Position numbers and translations under genes: made by a program | Notes under the pieces: generated by a model | The model's input: the letters and a program-made list of their open reading frames with translations, nothing else | Databases searched by the model: none | What the model was told of the DNA's origin: nothing | Shown: positions 48,960 through 59,374 of the stretch, one piece after another | Layout: every line of letters starts with the position of its first letter | Numbering within the stretch: the first letter of the stretch is position 1 | DNA from: Hedera helix | Taxonomy: Eukaryota; Streptophyta; Magnoliopsida; Apiales; Araliaceae | NCBI GenBank assembly: GCA_947179155.2 | Contig: OX359266.1 | Span: forward strand, 14,398,098-14,462,097 | Direction: 5' to 3' | Length of the DNA: 64,000 bases

Positions 48960-49150
48960 GAAAATTTTCAAAAGTGAACTTTAAAAAGCGAACTAAAAAC
49001 GAACCGTCGTCTTTGGTATCTATGGCGACGGTTCGACCCGTCGTCATAGAGTGCATGGCTATGGCGACGGGTCGAACCGTCGCCATAGATACCAAAGACG
49101 ACGGTTCGTCTTTGGTTCGCTTTTTAAAATTCGCTGAAGAAGGGGACTAT
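48960..49150. mobile_element. Hairpin MITE
   Basis: Left arm TTTAAAAAGCGAAC, CGAACCGTCGTCTTTGGTAT, CTATGGCGACGGTTCG pairs with the right arm CGAACCGTCGCCATAG, ATACCAAAGACGACGGTTCG, GTTCGCTTTTTAAA. TA repeats flank both sides, as at the hairpin at 4662. Open frames through it are by-products of the repeat. Confidence 0.82.
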
Positions 49151-50299
49151 ATATATATATATAGAGGAGTGTTTTATAACTACAATTATAGGATAGTCCT
49201 ATTTTCATAATAGATTTGTTCGAATTTGTAGCCTAATTTGGCTGTTAGATTACAAAATGAACAGTGATAGATATGACATAAAGATAGGACGATCTATAAA
49301 AAATGATCAGCAGTTACGGTTGTAAATACCAGATTTTTATCATCAAAATTGTGATCAAGTAGTTAGGGCAATATCGTCAGCAAATTAATTTGTAGGGCGA
49401 TAACAAACTAAATAATATTTCACAAACTAAATTGCAGATGCAAGTTAAATTAAACTTTCGTATGTAATTTAATTGTAGACAATAGTTCAATTTATTTTAC
49501 GTCCCAGTTCAATTATACACTGTGCTGATGATAATTGTTATCTGTAATTTAATTACGCAAACGATTATTATTTTTAAAAAATAAATATTTTTAACAAATC
49601 ACATTTAGTTTGATGGAGAAATTGGAATATTTCGATGTTCAATCAAATTCTGAAAGCATCTTTCTGCTTGAATGAAGTTTTGCATAAAAAGGTTCGAGGT
49701 AGAGATAGACCGGTTGGGACGGGGAAATGGCCCCATGCCTACCCACTCAATAGAAAAAGGGAGTGCTTTATTTATTTTACTTAGCCCTTCAACATTGCAA
49801 CTCTTAAAGTCGTGTACTGTATATTCAAACTAAAAGTCTTGCGCTGAAAGCCAAAAACACTAGATCAAGAAATCAAAGGGCAATTATTGTGGGATCCACC
49901 AGCTTACTTTTTTATTTAAAATTAAAACGACTTCACCATTCATTGCTCCTCAACTATCTCTTTGAATTTTCTATTCCATACAAACAAGACTTTGAGAAAT
50001 AGTGCCTTAATTAGTACTCTTTCCTTTTCATGAACAGTTCAAAGCTCTATATCCCCAAAATTGACCATTGGCCACAATAAAGCCCGACTGATATTACCAT
50101 ACCAAAATTATGTTGTTTAAAGCGATAAGGGTCGCCTAAAATATTAAGATTTGTTTTTAACAATATTAACAATCCACAAAAGTTCTTATATATATATATA
50201 GGAAATAATCCAGATTTAAAGTTAGATTATGATATTTATCTATTTAACTTAATCTTATTCGTTTGTTACAAATGAGATCGAAATAGTTAAAAATAATAT
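49151..50299. other. Intergenic spacer
   Basis: No gene, RNA or delimited transposon was recognised. It may include the left terminus of the PMD/Ulp1 unit, which I could not place. Confidence 0.4.
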
Positions 50300-50545
50300 T
50301 ACCGCATAACAGTTATTAAGAGTTCAACAAACTGTTATGCGGTACATAACTCACTTAACAAATGACCAGCTTGCCATCGAATATGAAATATGGAGTACCA
50401 TATAATTGTTATGCAATAGGTAATGTAAATAGATATTACACAACTGTTATGTGGTATGTGATAAAGTACCGCACAACTATTATATGGTATGTGATGAAGT
50501 ATCGCACAATTAATATTCGGTTACCGCATAATAATTACGTGATAT
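50300..50545. repeat. Left array of 22-bp quasi-palindromes
   Basis: A perfect inverted pair (50300-50314 TACCGCATAACAGTT and 50330-50344 AACTGTTATGCGGTA) is followed by about five degenerate units of ACCGCAYAAY...RTTATGCGGT form at ~50397, 50436, 50467, 50500 and 50522. The same motif forms the array at 56088-56506. I infer subterminal repeats of the unit that lies between. Confidence 0.7.
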
Positions 50546-50793
50546 CCTTTTGTCCCTAGCAAAAGGAACAGTGCAACACTACAATTAGTTATTATCCAAA
50601 AACACTCCATCTCTCCCTCACACAAACAACAATCATTCTCTGAAAATCCAATCTCCGATGAACAAATTGAACACACTACCTCAAAAGCGAACAACCGATC
50701 GACTTGTTTACAACCATCTCTACAAGATCTAACAAAAAATTTAAGTTTATTTCACTAACAAATAAGTTATACATCTTACTATTAACTTTATGG

Positions 50794-50796
<3 letters not shown>

Positions 50797-50858
<62 letters not shown>
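50797..50858. repeat. (TA)n microsatellite
   Basis: About 31 TA units lie between the left palindrome array and the PMD frame. The 200 bases before it (50590-50700) are CT/CA-rich and could be a 5' leader for the PMD transcript. Confidence 0.95.
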
Positions 50859-50861
<3 letters not shown>

Positions 50862-51746
50862 GGGTATAGTTGTAGCCAACGTTGGATTTAGATGTCCATC
50901 CAACGGTGGATCCAATGGTTTGATACTTATAATTATTTTTAAAATTGATATGAAAAATTAAAAGTCGATTTGGAGATAATGTTATTTAGACTAAATATAT
51001 TGGTTTGATAAATTGTATATTGGTGGATAATTGATATATTGTTTATTTTTGTATAGAATAGACTTTAATTCTAGATCATATGATACTTATGTACTTTGGA
51101 ACCAAAGACAACACCAATATGAGAAAGTATGAAAAAATGAGGAATATAATACTAGTAGGTTATGTAGTGATGAGGGAGGGTGGGAGATCACTTGACTTAT
51201 TTAAGTTAACTGAAACCCAAATGAATTTATTAGAAGAATGGGTTTTTTATTTTTATTTTTTTGAGTGTTTAATGATCCTAGAATAGCCAATAAGATGAAC
51301 GAGTCTTTAATCTCCGCATTAGTAGAACAATGGAGGAGTGAGATTAATATGTTTCTTTTTTCCATCGAAGAGATGTCTATTATGTTATAAGATGTGTTTT
51401 ATATCCTAGGATTACCTATGATGGGAAAACTCATTGCTTGTGGGCTTTATGCACATCCAAAAAAGGAGTTATTAGAAACATCAGAATTATTTCAATTTGT
51501 ACAAAAGGGTGATAAGACTTATGAATGCAGTGGTATAAACACTAGTTGGTTAGCTCTTCGATTTGGGGAATTAACCCGTCATGCCACTCTCTAACTAGTT
51601 AGGATATACACCGAGGCATATGTTCTGTATGTAAGTGGGAGAATTTTATTTGCAAATCCATATTGGAATATTTGCCATACTCGATATTTGCTATTTTTGG
51701 ATGACATCACAAAGATTGTCGAGTACGTATGGGGTGATGTCGTGTT

Positions 51747-53609
51747 TGTGACGCCCCCAAATTTGGGCCCATACAGCCCAAACTTGAGTCGTCAAAAGAC
51801 TACAACAAAAATTATTATAAGGTAGAACAACGTTCAACAATACAGTGTATAATAATACACAACTAAGTCTTCACTATTATTATCACACTATTTTACAACG
51901 CGTGAAGACTACGATAGCTATTGCTCAGACTCTCACTCTATTCCCCGGCTAGACCCAGCTACGTTTCCATCTCCTGTTGAAAAACAATGGAACAAAAGAA
52001 AGGGTGAGCTCAAATAGCCCAGTAAAGAATATCATGACTAAGATAATGACGAATAAATTATCATTAGTCTTCAACAGTTGAGTTCTTGATAGAATACAAT
52101 AGACTACAAGGTTTATATCAAAAACTACAGTTAAATTCTTAAATAACGTTCAGATCAATAATAGCAGCGGAATGAGCAATCTATTAGAAGAATAATGCAG
52201 ACTATAATGTCCACTCGATTCTCTTTTTAGGAAAAACATCATCAACTTTTATCATCTGAAATCCGCGCCGTAAGGTTATTCCCACAAATTAATACATGGA
52301 ACTAAATGGCACATCTTATGAGTAAGAAAGAAACGGTATTATTTTCGAGAATCAAATAATGATAATCTCTTACCTTAACATGTGATTGGGTAATGATTTA
52401 AATGAGGTTGATTAACTTGAACAGTACACGTACACTTATAAATCTTCACAAATACTCAAGATGACTTAAGCACACTTAGAGAAAATTTTCACAAGAAGTA
52501 TTTAGAGAGAGAGAAAGAAAAAACAAGTAAGGAAGTTTATGAAAAATCCTTAAGTTAAGGCCTCTATTTATAGCCAAAAATCTTATCATAACCAAGATTT
52601 CCTAATTTAATCCAAACCGTTCATTTCAAGATAATGTTTAATCCATACCATTCATTTCATCTTTTAAGATAAACCATTCATTTAAATATCATCTTTTAAT
52701 CTACATCATCCATTTCAAATTCTATATTATCTTTAATCTATACCGTTCATTTCATCTTTTAAGATTTCCTTAATCTAAACCATTCATTTAAAGATCATCT
52801 TTTAATCTACACCATCCATTTTAAATTCTATATTATCTTTAATCTATACCATTCATTTTATATCACCTAACTTTATATTATAAACAAATAACTTTATCAA
52901 TTCAATTATTCAACAATAATTCACACTTATTCATTATTATGACTAATTGTTATAAATACAGTGTAGTTGGCTTTCTTAGTTAGATATCAAGTCAACTAAT
53001 TAATGAAATACAAATGTTTAAATAACACCATAATAAAGATAACAATAATGCAGAAAGTATGCAAAAGAAAGATTACGTTACTGTGTCACGACAATTATTG
53101 ATTCAATAATGTGAATTACTGTGCATATGCTACTGTGACAATTATCAATTTAATAACATGAATTATTGTGCATGTGACAATAAAGTCAAATATTGTACGA
53201 TAACCACTTTATCAGTTTAATAATACGAAACACTGTGCAATGCCGTGTGCTACTGTGCAATACCGTATGTTACTTGTAATATCGTATATTACTATTCTTT
53301 TACCACCGGATATTTTAACAATTAAAAGTAATAGTACCATTGACCATTTTAAAAATTGTTTGTCATTTTCTATATCCGACAATTATTCTTTGTGGGGTCC
53401 ACCAATGATTGGTTCGTACGGCGCCGTCGTACGAATATTCCTCGACAGAACGAATATTCCCCGACCAAAAGAATATTGTCCGACATAATATAATTTACAC
53501 ATAATATCCTTAACTTTTAACTTTATCAATTTAACTACTTACTGTTTCATGAAAATATATATGAAGAAAAAAAATAAATTTTATATTTCATAAAATTCGG
53601 GGTCTTACA
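51747..53609 (-). mobile_element. Solo gypsy LTR, internally deleted
   Basis: GTGTT at 51742-51746 and 53610-53614 flanks 1863 bp that begins TGTGACGCCCCC and ends GGGGTCTTACA, as do the LTRs at 21575 and 59375. Compared with them it lacks a block: the sequence jumps near 52260 from ATCATCTGAAAT to TCCGCGCCGTAAGG. The middle also carries a different tandem repeat (52605-52865). TATA box, minus orientation, at 52564-52573. Confidence 0.9.
52605..52865. repeat. About 125-bp tandem duplication built on ATTCATTT units
   Basis: Two long copies contain CATCTTTTAATCTACAYCATCC and ATTATCTTTAATCTATACC blocks, each itself made of shorter CCATTCATTT repeats. It was not seen in the sister LTRs at 21575 and 59375. 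Confidence 0.75.
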
Positions 53610-54489
53610 GTGTTAGCTTACCTATACTATAATTTGCACAAAGCGACAAGAATTAGTTCAACTGCAATTGGCAAGTGTGTTACTCTATATAAGTAAATTT
53701 CATTATAATTATATTTAAATTAATTTTTTTTCAACATAGATGTATGGTTGTTTGTTAGTTTGTTGATTTGTTATTTAATTTTCCTTTTCAAGTATGGGCA
53801 TATGAACGTATTACCATTAGATGCCCAATTCACCCCGATAGTAAAAAAAAATTCTTACCGCAGGCTTATGGTTGGGCATATCGTCATAAAGAATATAAAA
53901 CCCTAGGTGAAATATGTAAGTACCCCCATTACAATATCATGGTGTATAGGATAGAACTTGACGACAAGAATAATGCAATGGCCACCTAAATGTCATACCA
54001 ACCGTATGAGGATTGGACTGGGCATAAGTACGAAAATGTCATTTAGGGGGGGGGGGGGGATGTCCAGAATCTCACTCATATGGTTCGATGTTGTGGAGTT
54101 CTAGATTCTATATCGTACTTTGCGACGGTTTGGGGATCTACAAGATATCCCCATGGATGCGGAGGCTATGGAAATATTGTGCGCTCTACATGAGAATATT
54201 GAAGCGATGAATTTCATCCAACTAAGACGATAATATATACATGTTTAGAATCAGTGGCGAGATCTATTAAATGTCTTAGTGGTCGCTACAAGACAAGTTA
54301 TCCCTATATCACAATACATTCAGTGGCATAGGAGGGCGACTAGACTAAGGATTTAACATCTTCGTCTAGTGCAAGACAAGAAATTTGTAGTATGTGGACT
54401 ATTTTCACAATACAACGTCATGAACCTTGTAAGTATTTTAATTCAAGTAGTAATTTTACTAATTTTTGGATAAATTATCTACACATACT

Positions 54490-55803
54490 TATTGCTTTAT
54501 TTGTATTTTTATTTTTTTCTAGATTCATTATGCCATAAACTTTGTGGGAAAAATATTACAATCTCCACCTGTGTACGAGGATAGGGTAGTTTACTTGAAT
54601 TGGTATCAGAATGTTGTGGAGTTTGACCAATAAAATAAAGGAAACTTTGACACTCATCTAAGATATGCACCTCATTCTTCATACACAGCTTCACAACAGT
54701 CGTCAATAGCTCTCGAATTTGAGCTTAGCTAGGAGATTCCATATTTTCTCTTTCATTCTAGTACACAATCTCTATATTTGTATGATCCATTGGTGACGAA
54801 ACAATAGAAGACAATCCTTGCCCATCGTATTCAGTTGGAACACCTTTTCTTTAAGGGTATGAAACTTATACTGAGCAGATGATGCAACTAACTCCTATTT
54901 TAAAATAGACCTTGCTTAGGGTCGAACAGCCTGAGGAGTAGCTGACACCAGGAGAATACATAAAGCTTCCATTCTTCATAACCATTGATCGTAATTCAAG
55001 GTTTAGGTACGATCCACTTTTACCCCTAAAATCGGACAAGGTTATGTAGATCAAGCACGATGTGTTATCCAAGATTTTAGATTAAACTCTTTATCCAACC
55101 ATGTATCTAGACCAACTATACACATTAATGCACAACTTGGTCTATACTTTACGACCAAGGCATGATATGTACGATGTTGTCGTCGATGCTTACCTTAAAT
55201 TACTGAAGTTAATTTGGTAAGATATTCAATACGATAACACAGAGCGACACAAATTCTTTTTCATGTTGTGTGTGTTGTTTCAGCTCATGACCTTGTGGTG
55301 GTAGGATTACACTGCACTCAAATTTAATGCAAAGGGGGCTCTCAACATAGATCAGATCGTGCATTTGATGAAATTTGAGGACTTATGATGACCATAGGAT
55401 ACACGATGAAGATAACTTATATGATAAGTGTGTTATTTGTATTAATTTATCCACAAAGTCTTAATACTAAATGATATGATGTTTACTAACCATTTTTTCT
55501 TTTGATATATAGCGGGGATATATTTCTAATACTCTGCGCATATATCGACCGAATAGGAATTTTTCAAAGAAACCTATGTCATACGCAATCATGAAAGATC
55601 ATCCCAAACAAAAAAATAGAATGGATTGTGCCATCTATGTCATGAAATATTGTGACTACGCTACTCGTGGAAAAAGTCTAGTGAGCTTGAATTAGTGCAA
55701 AGAAGATGCAATATTATTTAGATATAGGATAACACATGAGATTTATAAACATAAATCTCGTGATATGTCATTTAATGAATATAAAGTACAGATTAATTTT
55801 TAA
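54490..55803 (+). pseudogene. Ulp1-like (C48) cysteine protease remnant following the PMD
   Basis: The clearest part is 55585-55803: NRMDCAIYVMKYCDYAT, then after one stop CKEDAILFRYRITHEIYKHK. It matches the C-terminal Ulp1 peptidase block, with the catalytic Cys at 55627-55629 in DCA where DCG is usual. Upstream, YLDQLYTLMHNLVYTLR and further fragments with stops could be the start of the fold; I could not find a clear catalytic His. Ulp1 enzymes remove SUMO-like proteins. Plant Mutator-like transposons of Kaonashi type carry Ulp1 domains, which fits a transposon remnant. Position and strand agree with one transcript shared with the PMD. Confidence 0.6.
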
Positions 55804-56087
55804 TATAATTTGAAAATTTTGTAATATAATTATTTTATTTATTAATTATGTTATTAAGTATTAGAAATTTAAATTTGTATATACTGGTAATATTATGAGT
55901 TGGAGTTCAATATCGTACGTCCATATTTAACATGAGATTATTATGTTTGGGTTGTGGTATTTATTTGCACTTGTGTTTGATTTACAGTTTTTAGTGAAAA
56001 ATTGATATGTATAACACGATAAGCATAACACTTATGTTGTGTGGATAGGTTCAAAAATAGGTATAACAATTGTCCTGCGTCCAATAT

Positions 56088-56506
56088 ACCGCTTAATAGT
56101 TATACGATGCCCCCAAGTTTTAGTCAGAAAGTTTTTTTGCCCTACCGCACAATAGTTATGCGGTGTACAGCTTATTTTGTTCCTATTTTTTGATCATATC
56201 ACATAACTATCATGTAGTATCCCCAAATTTAGGTCTTACCACATAATAGTTATGCGGTGTCCCCAAATTTTGATTAGAAAGTTTGTTATTTTTTTACCAT
56301 ACCGCACAACTATCTTGCGGTACCTCCATTTTTTTTTACCATATCGCATAACTATCCCGCGATACCCTCAAATTTAGGCCCTACCACACAATAGTTATGC
56401 GGTGCACCCAAGGTTTGATAAGAAATTACAACTTTTTTTTTATGATATCGCATAACTATTGTGCAATACCTTAAAATTTAGCCTACCGCACAATAGTTAT
56501 GCGGTG
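56088..56506. repeat. Right array of 22-bp quasi-palindromes (nine copies)
   Basis: Copies begin near 56088, 56154, 56206, 56239, 56300, 56342, 56384, 56447 and 56484. The best are ACCGCACAAT + AGTTATGCGGTG. Spacers of ~15-45 bases share CCCCAAATTTWGG and ATTAGAAAGTTTGT blocks, so larger units are also repeated. This is the same motif as the left array at 50300-50545. Confidence 0.82.
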
Positions 56507-56758
56507 CTCCCAAGATTTTTGTTTTTAGCTGATGTTAAAAACAGTGAACCATACTGTATTAGAATATTAACATACATTATTTTTTTTAACATATATTATT
56601 TTTTTAAGTTGATGTTAAAGAAAAATTTGGAAAACAGTGAATCATTAACCAAATGTTCAATTTTCAAACGCAAGTAGTACAAGGTAAAATTTTTAAACTT
56701 ATGACACATTGCAACTAAAAACAAAATAGTAAAATAAAATAATTACAAGTACTGCAAA

Positions 56759-58158
56759 TAGGGATGCACAAAAGGCCTACGGCCCACAGGCCGGCCTGGC
56801 CTGGCCTGAGCCCGGCCTGGTCAAAGCCCGGACCGGGCCGGTCCGGCCTACAGTCTTTGAACAGGCTGCTATTTTGACGTAAAAGCCTGGCCTGGCCCGG
56901 CCTACCAAAAAGCCCGGCCTGGCCCGACCTACGAAAAAGCCCGGCCTGGCCCACGAAAAAGCCCGGCCTGGCCCGGCCTACGAAAAAGCCCGGCCTGGCC
57001 CACGAAGACCGGCCTGGCCCGTCCTACAAAAAAGCCCAGCCTGGCCTACGCAGAGGACCGGCCCAGCCCAGCCTGCCCAGCCTAGCTAATTCATTTTAAC
57101 TATAGACTATAACTTGATATATATAAGCAGCAAAAAGACGGATGAAGGGAAGAAATAGTTCATTGTAGGGAGATAATAAACTTTGAAAAACTTTGTTTGG
57201 CTTTTCTGTTCATTGTACTAATCACAATTGGTTGACAAATCCGGTTAATGTTGTACAACTTTTTCAGTTTCAAATTAGAATTAATTAATTTAGGTATTCT
57301 AAAATTAATTTTAAAATATATTTAAATTTAAATTGATTCAATATAATTATAAATTATCTAAAAATATACTACTCAAATATTCAAGATTAATTTTTTTAAA
57401 AAGTTAGATAAATAAATTCATCAATAATTTTCTTTATCTAGCAGGGTATTGGATGAAAAGAGAAGTAGACTTAGCTTAGAATCGTTGGAGATATGCATTT
57501 ATTATAGAGATTATTTTTCCGCACAAAGAATAGTACAAGATGTAATAGACGATCAAGATAGCTCAGAAGATCTCGAAGTTAGAGTAAAAACTGACGAAAT
57601 TGTACATCCATGAATATTGAAGATATATATTTTTTCTTAAGACTGAAGATATGTTTCTTGAAGATATAACGAAGAGATAAATTTTGAAGATAGGAAGATA
57701 CATTTTTTGAAGATTTGAATTTTGAAGACATTTTAAAAATATTTTGAAGCAAAATATTTGTAACCGACTCATTATTTATTATTGATTAATTACTCATTTT
57801 TAATTTTTTGTCAATACATTTAATTAATATAGTAGTTAGTTTATTTAATTAGTTGATTACATTTTTAGGCCTGGCCTGACCCGGCCCGGCCCAAGGACTA
57901 GCCTGGCCTACCCTGGGCCGGCCCAAGGCCTGGCCTGGCCTAAAGCCTGGCCCGGCCCGGCCTAAAGCCTGGCCCGGCCCGGCCTAAAGGCCTAGCCCGG
58001 CCCGGCCTACAGGCCTCAAAAGGCCAGACTTCGATCGAGAAGCCCGGCCCGGCCCGGCCTGCAGGCCCAAAAGTCAAAGCCCGGCCTGGCCTGGTCAACG
58101 GCCAAAGCCTACCAGGCCCAGGCCAGGCCGGACCAGTCCGGCCTACTGTGCATGTCTA
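56759..58158. mobile_element. GC-rich non-autonomous hAT-type element
   Basis: ACTGCAAA is duplicated at 56751-56758 and 58159-58166. The ends TAGGGATGCACA and TAGACATGCACA (reversed right) are hAT-type inverted repeats. About 300 bases at each end are built of GGCCTGGCCC/GGGCCGGCC words in opposite orientation, forming very GC-rich arms around an AT-rich centre (57090-57865). That centre includes a piece (57298-57405) related to the MITE at 35108. No transposase is encoded. Confidence 0.9.
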
Positions 58159-58211
58159 ACTGCAAATAACAAAATATTATAGTAACACTAAATAGTAACT
58201 ATTATAAATTA

Positions 58212-59374
58212 TCATGGCTCATCTAAATTCAATACTTTATAATGATTTCTTTTGTCATGATTTGTTAATTTTTCACAAGTGCTATTTTTATGTCCTATTG
58301 TATCGGAACATATTGGTTCAAAGATAGTATCGTCATCAACTTCAGCCTCCACATTGGACCTCTTATCAACTGTAGCAGGCATTTTGTCTTTGAACCCTAT
58401 TTGGTTGCTTTTATCTGGTTTGTGACGTGCAATTATGGTCCTCTCCCTTTCTATTATCTCCTCAACATAATCAAAAGCACCTCAGGAACTTGATGCCTCC
58501 ACCGCAAACCCTAGAAGAAGTTTACTCAGGCGAGCGCAAGGACCTAATTAAGTGTCTCAATAGTCAACCCTTGTTATGAAAGAATATGGAGTTTCGACCT
58601 TTGATTTATTTGCATCTATGGTCCATTTTTCACTATCATTTCACTTGGAATTTCCGTGAAGTTTTTAAAATCATAAACCACAAAATGTGACAACAAATTA
58701 TGCCAGCATGTTCAAACATCTTATAGTTACACTTAATCAATTATGATTCTATAAAGTGATTGATGGTGAAATATCTCCTACAATCTTTTGGGACAGTGAA
58801 TTTGTAAACACGGTAAGTTTTACACTTGGTGTTAGACAAGTCATCAATTTTGTGTGTGCTTAACTTCAAAGATTTGGTCAACTCGACTTGAAAATGCCTA
58901 AATATTTTCTTTATATAAATTTTTGCTGCAAAAAGTTCGAGAGTTGTTTAAAAAATAGTTTCCCCCTCTTATTCACGATGATATAATCACAATCCTTCTC
59001 CCTTATGTACTGTTTATCAAGTGCTTATTGAGAATTGGCAGCAAAGTCTTTAATATATGTCTTATTGTTATAGTATTAATAAAAAAAACTATCCATACCT
59101 TCATTCTTCGAGGTCATAGTCATTCCAACTACAAAAAATATTTTCTTAAATGCCCAAAAATATTTTTCTCTAACTACATAAAGATTAGTTAACCATTCAT
59201 GACCATGCAAATTGTAATCCTCCATTAATAATTTCCAACGGTCCTTAAACTCTTATGTACTCAAAGACTTATACACTCATAATTTAAAATCAGTCTTAAA
59301 TGTGGGGTGTAACGAATATCTTTTTCCTAATTTTTCTAAATATTTATTGTTTATATACCAAATGCAAAGACAGT
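58212..59374 (-). pseudogene. FAR1-related (Mutator-type) transposase C-terminal half, truncated
   Basis: Read leftward with many stops and frame changes: EFKDRWKLLMEDYNL, HGHEWLTNLYVVREKYF and FFVVGMTMTSKN form the end of the MULE transposase block (59118-59270). KMFEHAGIICCHILWFM and KNFTEIPSEMIVKNGP form a SWIM zinc-finger region (58640-58725). GHKNSTCEK is a decayed zinc knuckle near the end (58265-58300). This order is that of FHY3/FAR1-related proteins and their transposon ancestors. The 5' half is cut off by the gypsy insertion at 59375 and should continue beyond that element, outside the window. Whether it was a host FRS gene or a transposon is undecided. Confidence 0.72.

Larger units (their letters stand above)
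51296..54430 (+). pseudogene. Plant mobile domain (PMD) gene remnant, split by a solo LTR
   Basis: The frame reads SLISALVEQWRSEINMF, one in-frame stop, VFYILGLPMMGK, GINTSWLALRFGELTRHA, then YLLFLDDITKIVEYVWGDVV. A solo LTR (51747-53609, TSD GTGTT) interrupts. It resumes LAYLYYNLHKATRISSTAIG, an intron-like gap (~53693-53793) and VWAYERITIRCP. After further stops come TLRRFGDLQDIPMD and ISQYIQWHRRATR. These are successive blocks of the PMD (aminotransferase-like, MAIN/PP7-long family). PMDs occur both in host silencing factors of the MAIN/MAIL group and in transposons. The Ulp1 piece downstream and the flanking arrays favour a transposon origin. Stops, a G run at 54047 and the insertion make it dead. 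Confidence 0.75.

Noticed and set aside
48974..49210. 78-residue plus-strand open frame
   Set aside because: It is one strand of the hairpin MITE at 48960-49150.
56715..56954. Gly/Pro/Gln-rich open frame (GQAGLFRRSGQ)
   Set aside because: It is a translation of the GGCC-word array of the hAT-type element.
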